Assembly: GCA_021018815.1 (NCBI GenBank)
Contig: JAITYX010000006.1
Span: 2,755,001 to 2,819,000 of the forward strand
Source: Talinum fruticosum
Taxonomy: Eukaryota > Streptophyta > Magnoliopsida > Caryophyllales > Talinaceae
DNA: 64,000 nucleotides
Direction of reading: 5' to 3'
Of this stretch, positions 50,025 to 60,774 are shown one piece after another; the first letter of the stretch is position 1; each line of letters starts with the position of its first letter. A program made the position numbers and the translations under genes. The notes under the pieces were generated by a model. That model was not told the DNA's origin. It was given only the letters and a program-made list of their open reading frames with translations, and did not search any database.

Positions 50025-50071
50025 GGGACCGATCTAGAGCTCGAGGACAGCTCAGTACTATTTGAGTAAAC
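49977..50071. repeat. Palindromic head-to-head junction of two virus copies
   Basis: Leader sequence on + (ending GAGCTCTAGATCGGTC) meets its inverted counterpart (GACCGATCTAGAGCTC) with a centre of a few bases at about 50022-50026. On the right the leader piece is fused to RT at a shared AAATAGTAC..GAGC word. Confidence 0.85.
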
Positions 50072-50867
50072 TAGAACATCATCAATATAGACTATTGTAA
50101 ATTGAGTATAAGGATTAAAAATATCATTCATAATATGTTGAAATTTTGAAGGAGCATTCTTTAAACCAAAAGACATTACGTTCCATTCATAATGCCCGAA
50201 AGGGACGGTAAAAGCAGTTTTGTAACGATCTTGATCAGCAATTTGAACTTGCCAAAAACCACTTTTCATGTCAAATTTTGAAAATAATTTTGCTTCATAA
50301 AGTCTATTGAGTAGATCACGTTTATTAGGAATAGGATATCTAATCCATTGTAAAACTTTATTTAAAGGTTTATAATTAATAACTAGGCGAGGGACTCCTC
50401 GTTCCTTTTCTGCTTGATTATTGACATAGAAGGCTGCACAACTCCAAGGAGACTTAGAAGGCCTTATTAAATTTTTATCTAAAAGTGATTGAATTTCTTT
50501 TTACAGAATTCTAAAAGTTCTTTGTTCATTTGAATAGGTCGAGCTTTAGTAGGAATTTTACTTTCTGAAAAATCATTTTCATAAGGAAGCGTGACAACAT
50601 GCCTTTTTCTTTCCCAAAAAGCATTGGGAAGATCAGAACACACTTCTTTATGGAATATACTTTGCAATTCTTTAATTTTGTTTTGGATAGAAGGTTGTTG
50701 TAATCTTTCCTCAATTCGTTTATAAGTAATTTGTTTTTGAAGGAAACTAGCTTGCTGCTTTTTTCTATCAATAAAATTTATTTGTTTAATTATAGTAGAC
50801 TCTTGGAGTAAAGATAGATCTTTTGCACGAATAGGAGAGATAAATTTGAAAGAAATAATTTTTCCTA
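50057..50867 (-). pseudogene. Virus RT, N-terminal and catalytic part, set B
   Basis: It continues from the protease through IRAKDLSLLQ, an N-terminal domain and the RT core with SGFWQVQIADQDRYK. The active site reads YIDD instead of YMDD, a substitution in the catalytic box. The frame is broken near 50505 and 50868. It is truncated right after the active site by fusion to leader sequence; RNase H is absent. Confidence 0.7.
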
Positions 50868-51700
50868 AAATTTCGTATGTATACCAATTTGATCAACTTT
50901 GAAAGGATATATTTGAGTAATAAAAGGAGTACCTAAAATGACTTCTTCACCTATGTCTTTTACAAGGATAAAAGTATTTTTAAAACAATAACCTTGATTA
51001 CAAATATAAACGTTTGATAATTTGTATTTAATTTGTAATGCCATTCCATTGGCACTATGGAGTCTTTCTTTAGTTTTTTCATAGTATATAGATGGAATTA
51101 ATCCTTCCTTAATACAATTTTGATCTGCACAGCTATCCAGCAGAGCAATTGTATTGAATTCATAGTCATCATTAATTTTTAAGGTAATATAAATATACCA
51201 TTTTTGATATTTAATATGATTAATTGTTGAAATAAATTGTTGGTTAGAAGAGCTTGGAATATCTTCATCAATATTTGAAGTACTTGGTTTATTTTCAATT
51301 AATGCTAGTCTTGTTTCTAATTCTAAATCTTTAGTATTAAGAGAACATAAATTTTGATTAATCTCTTTAATCTGTTCTTTAAGATTATTAATTTCCATTT
51401 TTAAGTCTTGAATGTTAACAACTTTTAAAATATTTGGAGTATCATATTTTTCAAATATTTTATTGATACTTAAACCTGGAGGAGTAGTTTTTAATAAATC
51501 TTCTTTAATTAAAATGCCTTTGAGTTTTTCTAAATAATCTTTCCTTAATTCAGGATCTTGAATTTGTTCAATTAAGTCTAATAAAAATTCTTTTTCATTT
51601 TTAGTGGTATTAATCATATTGATACATTTATAACAAATTCTTGAAGATTCATTTCCTGAAGAATAATTACTTGAATCACTTTCTAATTCATAAAGATTAT
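50868..51700 (-). pseudogene. Coiled coil and aspartic protease, set B (genome type 1 end)
   Basis: An open frame of 250 codons from 51617, with the same domain order as set A. The active-site triad motif reads DSC instead of DSG. The end has LVKDIGEEV and DQIGIHT, then the RT linker after one frameshift. These residues differ from the genome type 2 version and match set C. Confidence 0.7.
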
Positions 51701-53960
51701 TATCTTCAAAATCGAGAGGATGAATTATGCTGAATTAACTGGAGTATCTTTGAGTTCAAATAAAGAAATAATTTTTCTTTAATTTCTTCATTATCTTCAC
51801 AGATTTCATTTAATTTCTCTTTTATTTTGCAATTCTTTGCATAGTGTCCTGGCTTGCCACACTTAAAACAGGTAGCTTTATTAGTAATCTTTTTATTTGG
51901 AGTATTTTTCTTGGGAGCTGTATTTGTTTTGTTATTAGTATTACGGTTGAATTGTTTCTTTTTATTTACTTGATTGGCTTTTCTCTTTTAAACAGATGGG
52001 GCAATGACTTTTGGAATACAAAAGGCTTCGCAAAAGGATCCTAGTTCCTTTCTTGTAGCTACTTTATCTCGCTGAATATCTAGCTTGTAATTTTAATTCA
52101 TTACATAAAGAAATACCTTCTTTTTTAATAAATCCTAATAATTGACCAAACGTAATTTGATCATATGGAATTGGATCTTGGCCTGTAACTTCTTTTAATT
52201 TATTGAATATTCTTTGAGAAAATAAATTTGGTAATCCCGATATGAATTTTTCTTTCCAGATGCGGCTGGCGACAATCTTGTCTTTTTAATAAATATGAAA
52301 AATATGTATCTTTATACCAATTGTAATCTTCTAGAGTAGGGCACCGTAAATTAGTCAATAAAATTTCTTGACCACTTAACATGTCTTTTGGAGTTCCTAG
52401 AAGCTTAACAACTATTGTATGGACTAAAGTGTAAACAGACTTCTTTGTGATTTTTAATACTTAGACGTTCTTCGTCTGTCATGTAATTTTCCCACCAAGA
52501 CTTTAATGACCCGGTGAAGCCTGAAATTAATAAATCAAAAGCTTGAATTTCTGGAGCTCCTTTGGATGTGTAGGCAGCATATGCCATCATCATTCTATGA
52601 AGAATAATTAATGCCTCGTGCTCGGATTTTCCATCTAGATTCCATTCATAGATGGAGCCACCGTCAAAAGTTTCTGTAACTATTATTTTAATTGATTCCA
52701 GTTGAAGATCCGGAGGGGTACTTCTGGAATAATAAGGGAATTCTTTTTTGTTAAAGATTTTATTAATATTGGTTGCTTCTTGTTCTTTTTGAGAAATATC
52801 TAAGACATTTAGAGTATTACTTGAACTAGATGCTTGTTTGAGTTTTTCATCAATTCTTTTAATTAATGGGCTATCTGGAATTTCTAATTTTTTGTTTTTG
52901 TTGAATTTAATAAGAGGAGATGAAATATCATTGAGAAATCCGGGTTTTCAAGAATCTCTATTTAAGTCTAGATTTTCTAATTTTTGGATAATTGATCAAT
53001 ATCTTCTTTTTAGATATTGCTTCAATTTGAGTTGAAACCATATTAACTTCGTTGAGAGACTGTATGTAATACTTCATTAGTATAATTATTTTGATGATAA
53101 ATTTTTTAATATCGTCTAACTCTACTTGAGATTTATCTGGATTATTTCTTCCTACTTTAAAAGGAGAGGTTGGAATATGAACTTGATCCGTAGGGATCAA
53201 AATTTCTTGCAAAGGAGGAGTTACAGATTGAAATATATTTCCATCCGATAACGTCCATTTTTTACTAAGATCAATATTAGTATTAATTTCTTTAATACCA
53301 TGAGGATCTGGTAATTTATACTCTTGAGCAAACATGGTCCACCATGTAAAGAATAGAATATTACATTCTAATCTTTCCATTAGTGACTAAAATTCTTTCC
53401 TAATAAATGTTTGAGCTTTTTGATCAAAATGAGATAAAAACCATTCTTTTTATCTTTATTTTCTGTTGAATCGAAATCTAATCTTAAGTAATCTTTATTA
53501 ATTTCAAAGGGTTTTGAAATAACATTAATAGAGGAGTAAGAAGGAGGTTGCATAACTGAATGAGTAGGTGAACCTATTGAAGAACTATCTTCATCAATGG
53601 GTTTTGCTATTGGTGATTTATAGTATATTATTGAGGAAGATTCTACTTCTTGATCATTTTTTAAATAATCGTAATTAGTAGATCTTGGAGGTATAGAAAA
53701 GGAGGATCGAGGAAGATCAATCTTTTCTGAAAGTTTTGAAGAATTAATTCTTTCATTATTAAATTTTATTAATATTCTTCCATCGGGTTCTTCAATTACT
53801 TGTTCAATATTCTTTTGAGCAATATTTCTAGGAGGCCTAATATTTTGAATAATAAATTCTTGAGGAATAGTTATCTCATTCCATTTTAATAATTTAGGAG
53901 TAAAAGTTGAAATATTTTCAGACTCTGTTTTTAATAATATTGTCTCATCTAGAGAAGGTT
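51701..53960 (-). pseudogene. Virus coat-protein region with zinc knuckle, set B
   Basis: Inverted counterpart of 44761-46880. The knuckle lies at about 51836-51873 and the LFFTWWTMFAQEYKLPDPHG segment at about 53300-53360. It has fewer CAG-site insertions than set A (TCTGG at 53136-53140 is intact), so it serves as reference for them, but it carries its own shifts. Confidence 0.7.
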
Positions 53961-54579
53961 TTAATAAACATTTTGGATTAAGTTGAGAAGTAAGTAATTT
54001 AAAAAAACTCTATAAGTAATAGCAAAATTTCTTGAAAGTTCTCTAAATTGAACTTTAGAATTATTCTGTAAATGAATATCTAATATTAATGTATCCATGA
54101 TCCAAGGATCATTTAGATCTACTAAATAATTTGGACAACCATTGAAATAAATAGAACCATTAAATGTATTAGCTTGAATCATAACTATTAATGAATCTTT
54201 GTAACCAATTAATCTATTGTCTCTAAGAGCCATGAATATAGGACAATCCAATCCTAATCTTGTTAAAGGTTTGAGAGCTATTTGAATCATACCAAAATGA
54301 ATATATCTCGTATTTTTCTTTATATTTATTAATAGAAATATTAGAAAGTAACTTGAGAGTTTGAAATTCTTCATCTAAACTAAAAGTTTCTTCATGATCT
54401 TTTATTGAAAAAGCAGTGTTGAAATCAAACTTGCCTATTTGATATATTGTTTCTATCTTCTGTTTTGGAATAGACCAATTTGTGTGATCAACTTGACAAC
54501 TAACTTCCTTGCTATTGACCACATTAGTACTCTTTCTAGTACCTAATCCTAGATGATCTCGTAACCAAGAGGCCATCAT
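53961..54579 (-). pseudogene. Virus movement protein, set B
   Basis: Two overlapping frames (54579-54223 and 54374-53961) together cover the movement protein. The N-terminal frame starts MMASWLRDHLGLG, and the 30K core with GLDCPIFMALRDNR lies at about 54195-54250. One frameshift near 54320 separates them. It has the best-preserved 5' part of the polyprotein in this cluster. Confidence 0.7.
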
Positions 54580-55736
54580 AGCTTAAGCTTGCCTAATTTT
54601 TGTCGATAATTACGCAAACACACTACCGGGACCACCAGGACCTCCCTCTACCGGGACCACCTCACACGGTTGACCAACGGATAACATGGGGCTAACCAAC
54701 GGCTGACCAACGCTAGGCCTTACGGTGCAACAACAAAATAGACAGACTCGGCTCCGATACCATATGGGGAGCAGGACCGATCTAGAGCTCGGGGACGAAG
54801 CTCGGGGTACTATTTGGGGTTGAGTAGCGAGGAAGCGGGGTGACAAATTAATTTAAGAAATTGATTTTTCTAAAACAAAAGATTAAAACGAGCATATTGA
54901 AACAATTAAACGAAAGTAATTGAAATGGAGAAAATGATAATGAATCAAAACTTACTTTGATTAATATGAAATCTTGATACGAGATGATTGATAAAAACTC
55001 TCGGGAGAGAGGATGGAAGAGAGTAAGGGAAAGGGATTGAGAGGGATACAAGAGAAGGCAAGTGTTTGCTTGTGTAAGTAAGCAATTGATCGATGCCCTC
55101 TACTGAAGTAAAGAGTGACTATATATAGAGTACAATATTGAATTACAAAGTAACACTTGGACGGATGAGAATTCTTGACTCTTGAAAATATCTTCCGACA
55201 ATGTTGAATTATTGGGATAGTCTTGATCGGATCAAAAGCGACTTTGTTGATAACATTAATGTCAATTTTCTTGAGCGATGCTGGATCGGTTCTTGACAGA
55301 TGGATGGCTTGAACAGTTTTGAATTATTAATACTCATGACTTTAAAGTATCACGTGGACACTTGGATGCTTGACTTAAAATGGGAATAGTGAATAACGTG
55401 AATAGTGTTTTGAGTGAACAGTGAATAGTAACGTTTTCCTTTACTATTCATAGATGCGTAAGCTTCCTTGCTTTGCATTGAATGCTTCTTTACGAATACT
55501 GATGAATATCCTTAGTGAATATTAATTCGGACAGATGCATGATCTTGTCCACTTCATTCGAGGGCATTTTGGAATAGTGTCCACTGAATAATAAGTGAAC
55601 GAGTAATGTCCACTTCCGTCCGGGGCATTTTGAGAGGTTAAATAAGAAATTTTACCGAAACAAAATCTTGAAAAACCTACATAAAAACATTAGAAAAATA
55701 TATATGTATGTTTTTTTTTTGAATACCCATTATGGG
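54580..55736 (-). promoter_or_regulatory. Virus leader, primer binding site and promoter, set B
   Basis: On the minus strand: G-box CACGTG (55361-55366), TATA CTATATATAG (about 55119-55130), leader, and a primer binding site TGGTATCGGAGCC (54750-54762). The site differs from the initiator tRNA-Met complement only at CAG to CGG. The empty site of the set A MITE is at 55090-55115. Confidence 0.7.
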
Positions 55737-56879
55737 CTAAATATCATATGGATCCTGGGCGCATGGCCCGTCGAATGGATCATAATCGAGTTGAATGTCT
55801 TTATCGGATTCAACACTTGGTTCCTTGAGAAGCAATTGTTGATGTTGTTTCTTGAGTAACATGATCTCCTTCTTGAGTAGTTGGATCTCATCTTCTTGAA
55901 CCTTTTATTTACCTTTTGAGCTTGCTTCTTTCTTGTGTGGAGTAGGAGGTGCTTTGGTTGAGTTGGTAGAGTCTGTCTTTATTCCTAAAGCAGCTTTGAA
56001 ATTGAATCTTTCCCACCATTTAATCTTGAATTCTCTTACTAATGAGTAGGATGCTGGTGGCTTATAATATTGAGTGATTGAGAAAGACCAACAAAGGATC
56101 CATGGGAATCCATATTTCTTATGGAATAGGATTTCCTTGAGGTCTAGACTCGCTATTTGAGGTATTTGAATAGCGACGAAGTGTTTTTAACTTCTTTAGG
56201 CCGGAAGTCTTGAAGAGACCCCATGGTTATCCACCATTCATAGAACCAAATGGGGAATTAAAAGTCGGTTCTTGTATCGAAACAGATAAACCAGGAATGG
56301 TTGAATGGTGCGTATAGAAAGGTGTAATACCGAGGCTTTTTCATAATCAACATAATTATAACCTGGTGGGTTAAATGGTTGAGAAAAGGATTTGATTGTA
56401 TATTTGTTTGCGAATTCTTTAATAGTGAGGATCTTGAGGATTCATAACTTGGAATAAGCTATTTGGTTTCTATTGGTTTTATCCGGAACATGTTCAATGA
56501 GAGCTGATTTTGAATCAACTAAAATAAATTCATAAAAAGTTCTAGTTTTGAGTGGGTTATCATTAATAAAGAAACATTCAGGTGTGAATGTGCTTTTGAC
56601 AAACTCATTGAGTGTAGAAAGGTTTTGCGGTTGCCTAAACTTGGTGTAGGCAACATGTTCCTTGTTTGGTTTTGTAAAATATTTGGAATCAAAAGGAGGA
56701 CTTAAAATTAATGGGTTTTGAAATTTTGAAGAAACTTGTGCATAAGAAAGAGGAGGAAAATCTTGACCATGTAAAACTTGAAATGTATTGGTTGTTGGAA
56801 TCGAGAATTGAGAAGGAGTAATAGGCTTGACTGCATAGTGACGAGGGGTTTGAATATTTCTTTCTTTTTCTTGACTCAT
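55737..56879 (-). pseudogene. Virus ORF2 of unknown function, set B
   Basis: Inverted counterpart of 47918-49061: open from 56879 to 56442, then shifted. It has the same start, the same polypyrimidine-AG before the ATG and the same DPYDI-like end region. It lies upstream of the set B leader, so on the minus strand a type 2 unit is followed by a type 1 unit. Confidence 0.55.
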
Positions 56880-56914
56880 TTTGAAGGCTGAAAAGAAAGA
56901 ATCATTATTAGAAA

Positions 56915-57130
56915 TTATATTAATAAAAGAATGATTTTTAAAAGATAAATCTTTTCAAAACATTGAAGAAATGAATTTAAATGAAATATATTTTTCATGA
57001 ATGCGGGTATGAATACCAAATTGATCAACTTTAAAAGGATAAATTTGAGTAATGAAGGGGTTCCTAGAATGACTTCTTGTCCTATATCCCGACTAGGATA
57101 AAAGTGTTCTTGAAATAATATGTATATTGA
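56915..57130 (-). pseudogene. Protease end of a type 2 virus unit, set B
   Basis: It starts abruptly within the protease (YYFKNTF..) at a fusion with leader DNA at about 57130 and carries the type 2 residues (GIGQEV, DQFGIHT, HEKYISF) before the ORF2 leader. A one-base loss near 57095 breaks the frame. Confidence 0.6.
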
Positions 57131-57414
57131 TGAAGCTCGAGTACTTGTTTGTGGTCGAGTAGCGGGGAAGTAGGGTGACAAATTAATTTAACAAATTGAT
57201 TTTACAAAACAAAAGATGAAAACAGGCAATTGAAAATAATTAAATAAAGAGTAATTGGAATGGAGAAGATGATAATGAATTAAAACTTACTTTGATTAAT
57301 AAAACTTGTACGAGATGATTGATAAAAACTCTCGAGAGAGAGATTGAAGAAAAGTACAAAGGATATTTGGGAGTAAGGGTAGGTGTTGTGATAATGAGCG
57401 AAAGGCAAGTGATT
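57131..57414 (-). other. Virus leader fragment fused to RT, set C
   Basis: Leader sequence (CCCTACTTCCCCGCTACTC..) on the minus strand. It is joined at about 57414 to the RT start of set C and at about 57131 to the set B protease. It has no TATA box and no primer binding site. Confidence 0.6.
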
Positions 57415-58260
57415 TTTCTGATTCTTTTATAAGTAATTTCTTTTTGTAAAAATCTAATTTGTTGCTTTTTTTTTATCAATAAAATTGATTTGTTTGATTA
57501 TAGTAGATTCTTGAAGTAAAGATAAATCTTTCGCACGGATAGGAGAGATAAATTTGAAAGAAATAGTTTTTCCTAAAATTTACGTATGTATACCAATTTA
57601 ATCAACTTTGAAAGGATAAATTTGAGTGATAAAAGGAGTACCTAGAATGACTTCTTAACCTATGTCTCTTACAAGGATAAAAGTATTCTTGAAACAATAG
57701 CCTTGATTACAAATATAAGCATTTGATAATTTGTATTGAATTTGTATAAAGTAATATAGAAATACCATTTTTGATAATTTATATGATTAATTGTTGAAAT
57801 AAATTGTTGATTAGAAGTACTTGGAGTATCTTCTTCAATATTTGAAGAACTTGATTTGTTTTCAATTAATGCTAATTTTGTTTCTAATTCTAAATCTTTA
57901 GTATGGAGAGAACATATATTTTGATTTATTTTTTTAATCTGTTCTTTAAGATTATTAATTTCCATTTTTAGATCTTGAATATTAACTGTTTTTAAAATAT
58001 TTGGAGTCTCATATTTTTCAAATATTTTATTGATACTTAAACCGGGAGGAGTAGTTTTTAATAAATCTTCCTTTATTAAAATACCTTTGAGTTTTTCTAA
58101 ATATTCCTTCCTTAATTCAGGATCTTGAATTTGTTCGATTAAATCTAATAAAAATTCTTTTTCATTTTTTGTAGTATTGATCATATTAATACATTTGTAA
58201 CAAATTCTTGATGATTCATTACCGGAAGAATAATCGCTTGAATTACTTTCTATTCAGAAA
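57415..58260 (-). pseudogene. Coiled coil, deleted protease and RT start, set C
   Basis: The coiled-coil part (58184 downward) is open for 171 codons. An internal deletion after YFYITL removes the DSG active-site segment of the protease. Downstream are the type 1 residues (LVRDIG, the IRAKDLSLLQEST linker) and QKEITYKRI of the RT N terminus, where the sequence jumps to leader at about 57414. It could encode no active enzyme. Confidence 0.65.
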
Positions 58261-59515
58261 GACCATTGTCTTCAGAATCGGAAGATGAATTATCTGAATT
58301 TACTTGGAGTATCTTTAAGTTCAAATAAGGAAATAATCTTTTCTTTAATCTCCTGATCATCTTCACAAATTTCATTTAATTTTTCTTTAATCTTACAATT
58401 CTTTGCATAATATCCTGGCTTTCCACATTTGAAACAAGTAGCTTTATTAGTAACTTTCTTTTTTGAAATATTTTTCTTAGGGGCTATATTTGTTTTATTA
58501 TAAGTATGGTTAAACTGTTTCTTATTAACTTGATTTGTTCTTCCATTTTGAACAGGAGGAGCTTTAATTTTTGTAGAGACCATATTATCTTGTTGAGAAA
58601 CTATATGTAATACTTCATTAGTATAATTATTTTGATGATAAATCTTTTTAATATCATCTAATTCTACTTGAGAATTTTCTTTCTTCCTATTTTGAAAGGA
58701 GAAGAAGGAATATGACCTTGATCCGTAGGGATCAAAATCTCTTGCAAAGGAGGAGTTACAGAATGAAATATATTTCCATCCGATAACGTCCATTTTTGGC
58801 TAAGATCAATATTAGTATTAATTTCTTTAATACCATGAGGATATGGTAATTTATACTCTTGAGCAAACATGGTCCACCATGTAAAGAATAGAATATTACA
58901 TCCTAATCTTTCCATTAGTGAATACCATTCTTGCCTAATGAATGCTTGAGGTTCAAGATCGAAATGAGATAAAAACCATTGCTTTTTATCTCTATTTTCT
59001 ATTGAATCGAAATCTTTTCTTAAATAATCTTTATCTATTGTAAAGGGTTCTGAAATAACATTAATAGAGGAGTAAGAAGGAGGTTGCATAACTGAATGAG
59101 TGGGTGAATCTATTGAAGAGTTATCTTCTTCAACTGGTTCTGCTATTGGTGATTTGTAATAAATTTTTGAGGAGGAGGAAGCGAGAATCTTCTACTTGAT
59201 TATCTTTTAAATAATCATAATTAGTAGCTTTTGAAGGCATAGAGAAGGAAGATCGAGGAAGATCTCTTTTCTCTGAAAGCCTTGAAGAAAAGATCTTTCA
59301 TTAATAGAATTAAATCTTATTAATACTCGCCATCCGGCTCTTCAATTACTTGTTGAGTATTCTTTTGAGCAATATTCATAGGAGGCTTAATATTTTGAAT
59401 AATAAATTCTTGAGGAATTGTTATTTCATTCCACTTTAATAATTTAGGAGTAAAGGTTGAAATATTTTCAGATTCAACTTTTAATAATATTGTTTCATCT
59501 AGAGATGGCTTAAAT
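58261..59515 (-). pseudogene. Virus coat-protein region with zinc knuckle, set C
   Basis: Diverged counterpart of the A and B regions. Knuckle CFKCGKPGYYAKNCK at about 58400-58441; the LFFTWWTMFAQEYKLPYPHG segment at about 58840-58900. It is shorter than in A and B: the part between the WWTMF block and the knuckle, about 1 kb in A and B, is missing. Confidence 0.65.
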
Positions 59516-60128
59516 AAACACTTTGGATTTAATTGAGAAGATAATAACTTGAAATAAACTCTATAAGTAATAGCGAAATTTCTTGATAGTTCTTTGAATA
59601 ATACTTTTGAATCATTTTGTAAATGAATATCTAGAATTAATGTATCTAAGATCCAAGGATCATTCGAGATCTACTTGAATAATTTGGACAACAATTGAAA
59701 TAAATAGGACCATTGCATATATTGGTTTGAACCATTGCTAGTAATGAATCTTTATATCTAATTAATCTATTGTCTCTTAATGCCATGAATATAGGACAAT
59801 CTAATCCTAATCTTGTTAATGGTTTGAGTGCTATTTGAATCATACCAAAATGAATATATCTATATTTTTCTTTATATTTTTTAATAGAAATATTGGATAA
59901 TAACTTAATAGTTTGAAACTCTTCATCTAAACTTAAGGTTTCTTCATGGTCTTTAATTGAAAAGGCAGTATTGAAATCAAACTTGCCTATTTGATAGATA
60001 TTTTCTATCTTTTGCTTTGGAATAGACCAATTTAAGAAATCAACTTGACAACTAAATTCTCTGCTATTGACCACATTAGTACTCTTGCTACTACCTAAAC
60101 TTAGAAAATCTCGTAGCCTAGAGGCCAT
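59516..60128 (-). pseudogene. Virus movement protein, set C
   Basis: Open from 60128 (MASRLRDFLSLG) through the 30K core GLDCPIFMALRDNR (about 59785-59826) to a frameshift near 59672, then continuing to about 59520 in another frame. The most complete movement protein frame in the window (160 codons). Confidence 0.7.
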
Positions 60129-60655
60129 CTTAGCTTAAGCTTGCCTATTTAGTCGATATTTACGCACATACTACGGGACCACCCTCACCGGGACCACCTC
60201 ACATGGCTAACCAACGAGATAACATGGGGCGACCAACGGCGACCAACGCTAGACTTTACGGTGCAACAACAAAATAGACGAGTTGGCTCACGATACCAAA
60301 GAGGAACAGAATTGATCTAGAGCTCGGGGATGAAGCTCGGATGCTGTTTGTGGTTGAGTAGTGGGGAAGTAGGGTAACAAATTAATTTAACAAATTGATT
60401 TTACAAAATAAAAGATAAAAACGAGGCAATTGAAAATAATTAAATAAAGAGTAATTGAAATGGAGAAGATGATAATGAATCAAAACTTACTTTGATTAAT
60501 AAAACTTGTACGGAGGATTGATAAAAACTCTCACAGAGAGATTGAAGAAAAGTACAAAGGATATTTGGGAGTAAGGGTAGGTGTTGTGATAATGAGCGAA
60601 AGGCAAGTGATTTTTTCCAATTCTTTTATAAGTAATTTCTTTTTGTTAAATTAAT
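60129..60655 (-). other. Leader with primer binding site and RT-leader fusion, set C
   Basis: The primer binding site reads TGGTATCGTGAGCC (60285-60298), with CAG altered and one base extra. Upstream (60600-60655) the same RT-start-to-leader fusion as at 57414 recurs. So set C is one period (about 3.2 kb) of a tandemly amplified, promoterless and RT-less deletion derivative. Confidence 0.6.
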
Positions 60656-60740
60656 TTGTCACCCTACTTCCCCGCTAGTCAACCACAAACAGTACCCGAG
60701 CTTCATCCACCGAGCTCTAGACCGATCCTGTTCCCCTTTT

Positions 60741-60742
<2 letters not shown>
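60656..60742 (+). other. Terminal virus leader fragment ending at the primer binding site
   Basis: A leader piece in + orientation, head-to-head with set C. It ends at TTGGTAT (60739-60745), the first bases of the primer binding site, where the (TA)n repeat begins. This matches integration at the viral DNA discontinuity. Confidence 0.6.

Positions 60743-60771
<29 letters not shown>
60743..60771. repeat. (TA)n microsatellite at the virus/host junction
   Basis: 29 bp of TA repeats immediately after the partial primer binding site. Confidence 0.9.

Positions 60772-60774
<3 letters not shown>

Larger units (their letters stand above)
40817..60745. mobile_element. Cluster of endogenous pararetrovirus (florendovirus-like Caulimoviridae) fragments
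   Basis: At least four pieces of one virus group: set A (+, 40817-50024), set B (-, 50025-57130), set C (-, 57131-60655) and a short + leader at 60656-60745. Evidence: 30K-type movement protein, coat region with CCHC knuckle, aspartic protease, RT with YMDD, RNase H, a tRNA-Met primer binding site in the leader, and a TATA-bearing non-coding region; no integrase and no LTRs. All reading frames are disrupted, so it is fossil sequence. Sets A and B are very similar; set C is more diverged. Confidence 0.8.

Noticed and set aside
27646..60298. Methylation-driven deamination as sole cause of the CAG anomalies
   Set aside because: Deamination explains only TAG/CTA forms (a few are seen, such as CTAGAG for CTGGAG); it cannot add or substitute a G.
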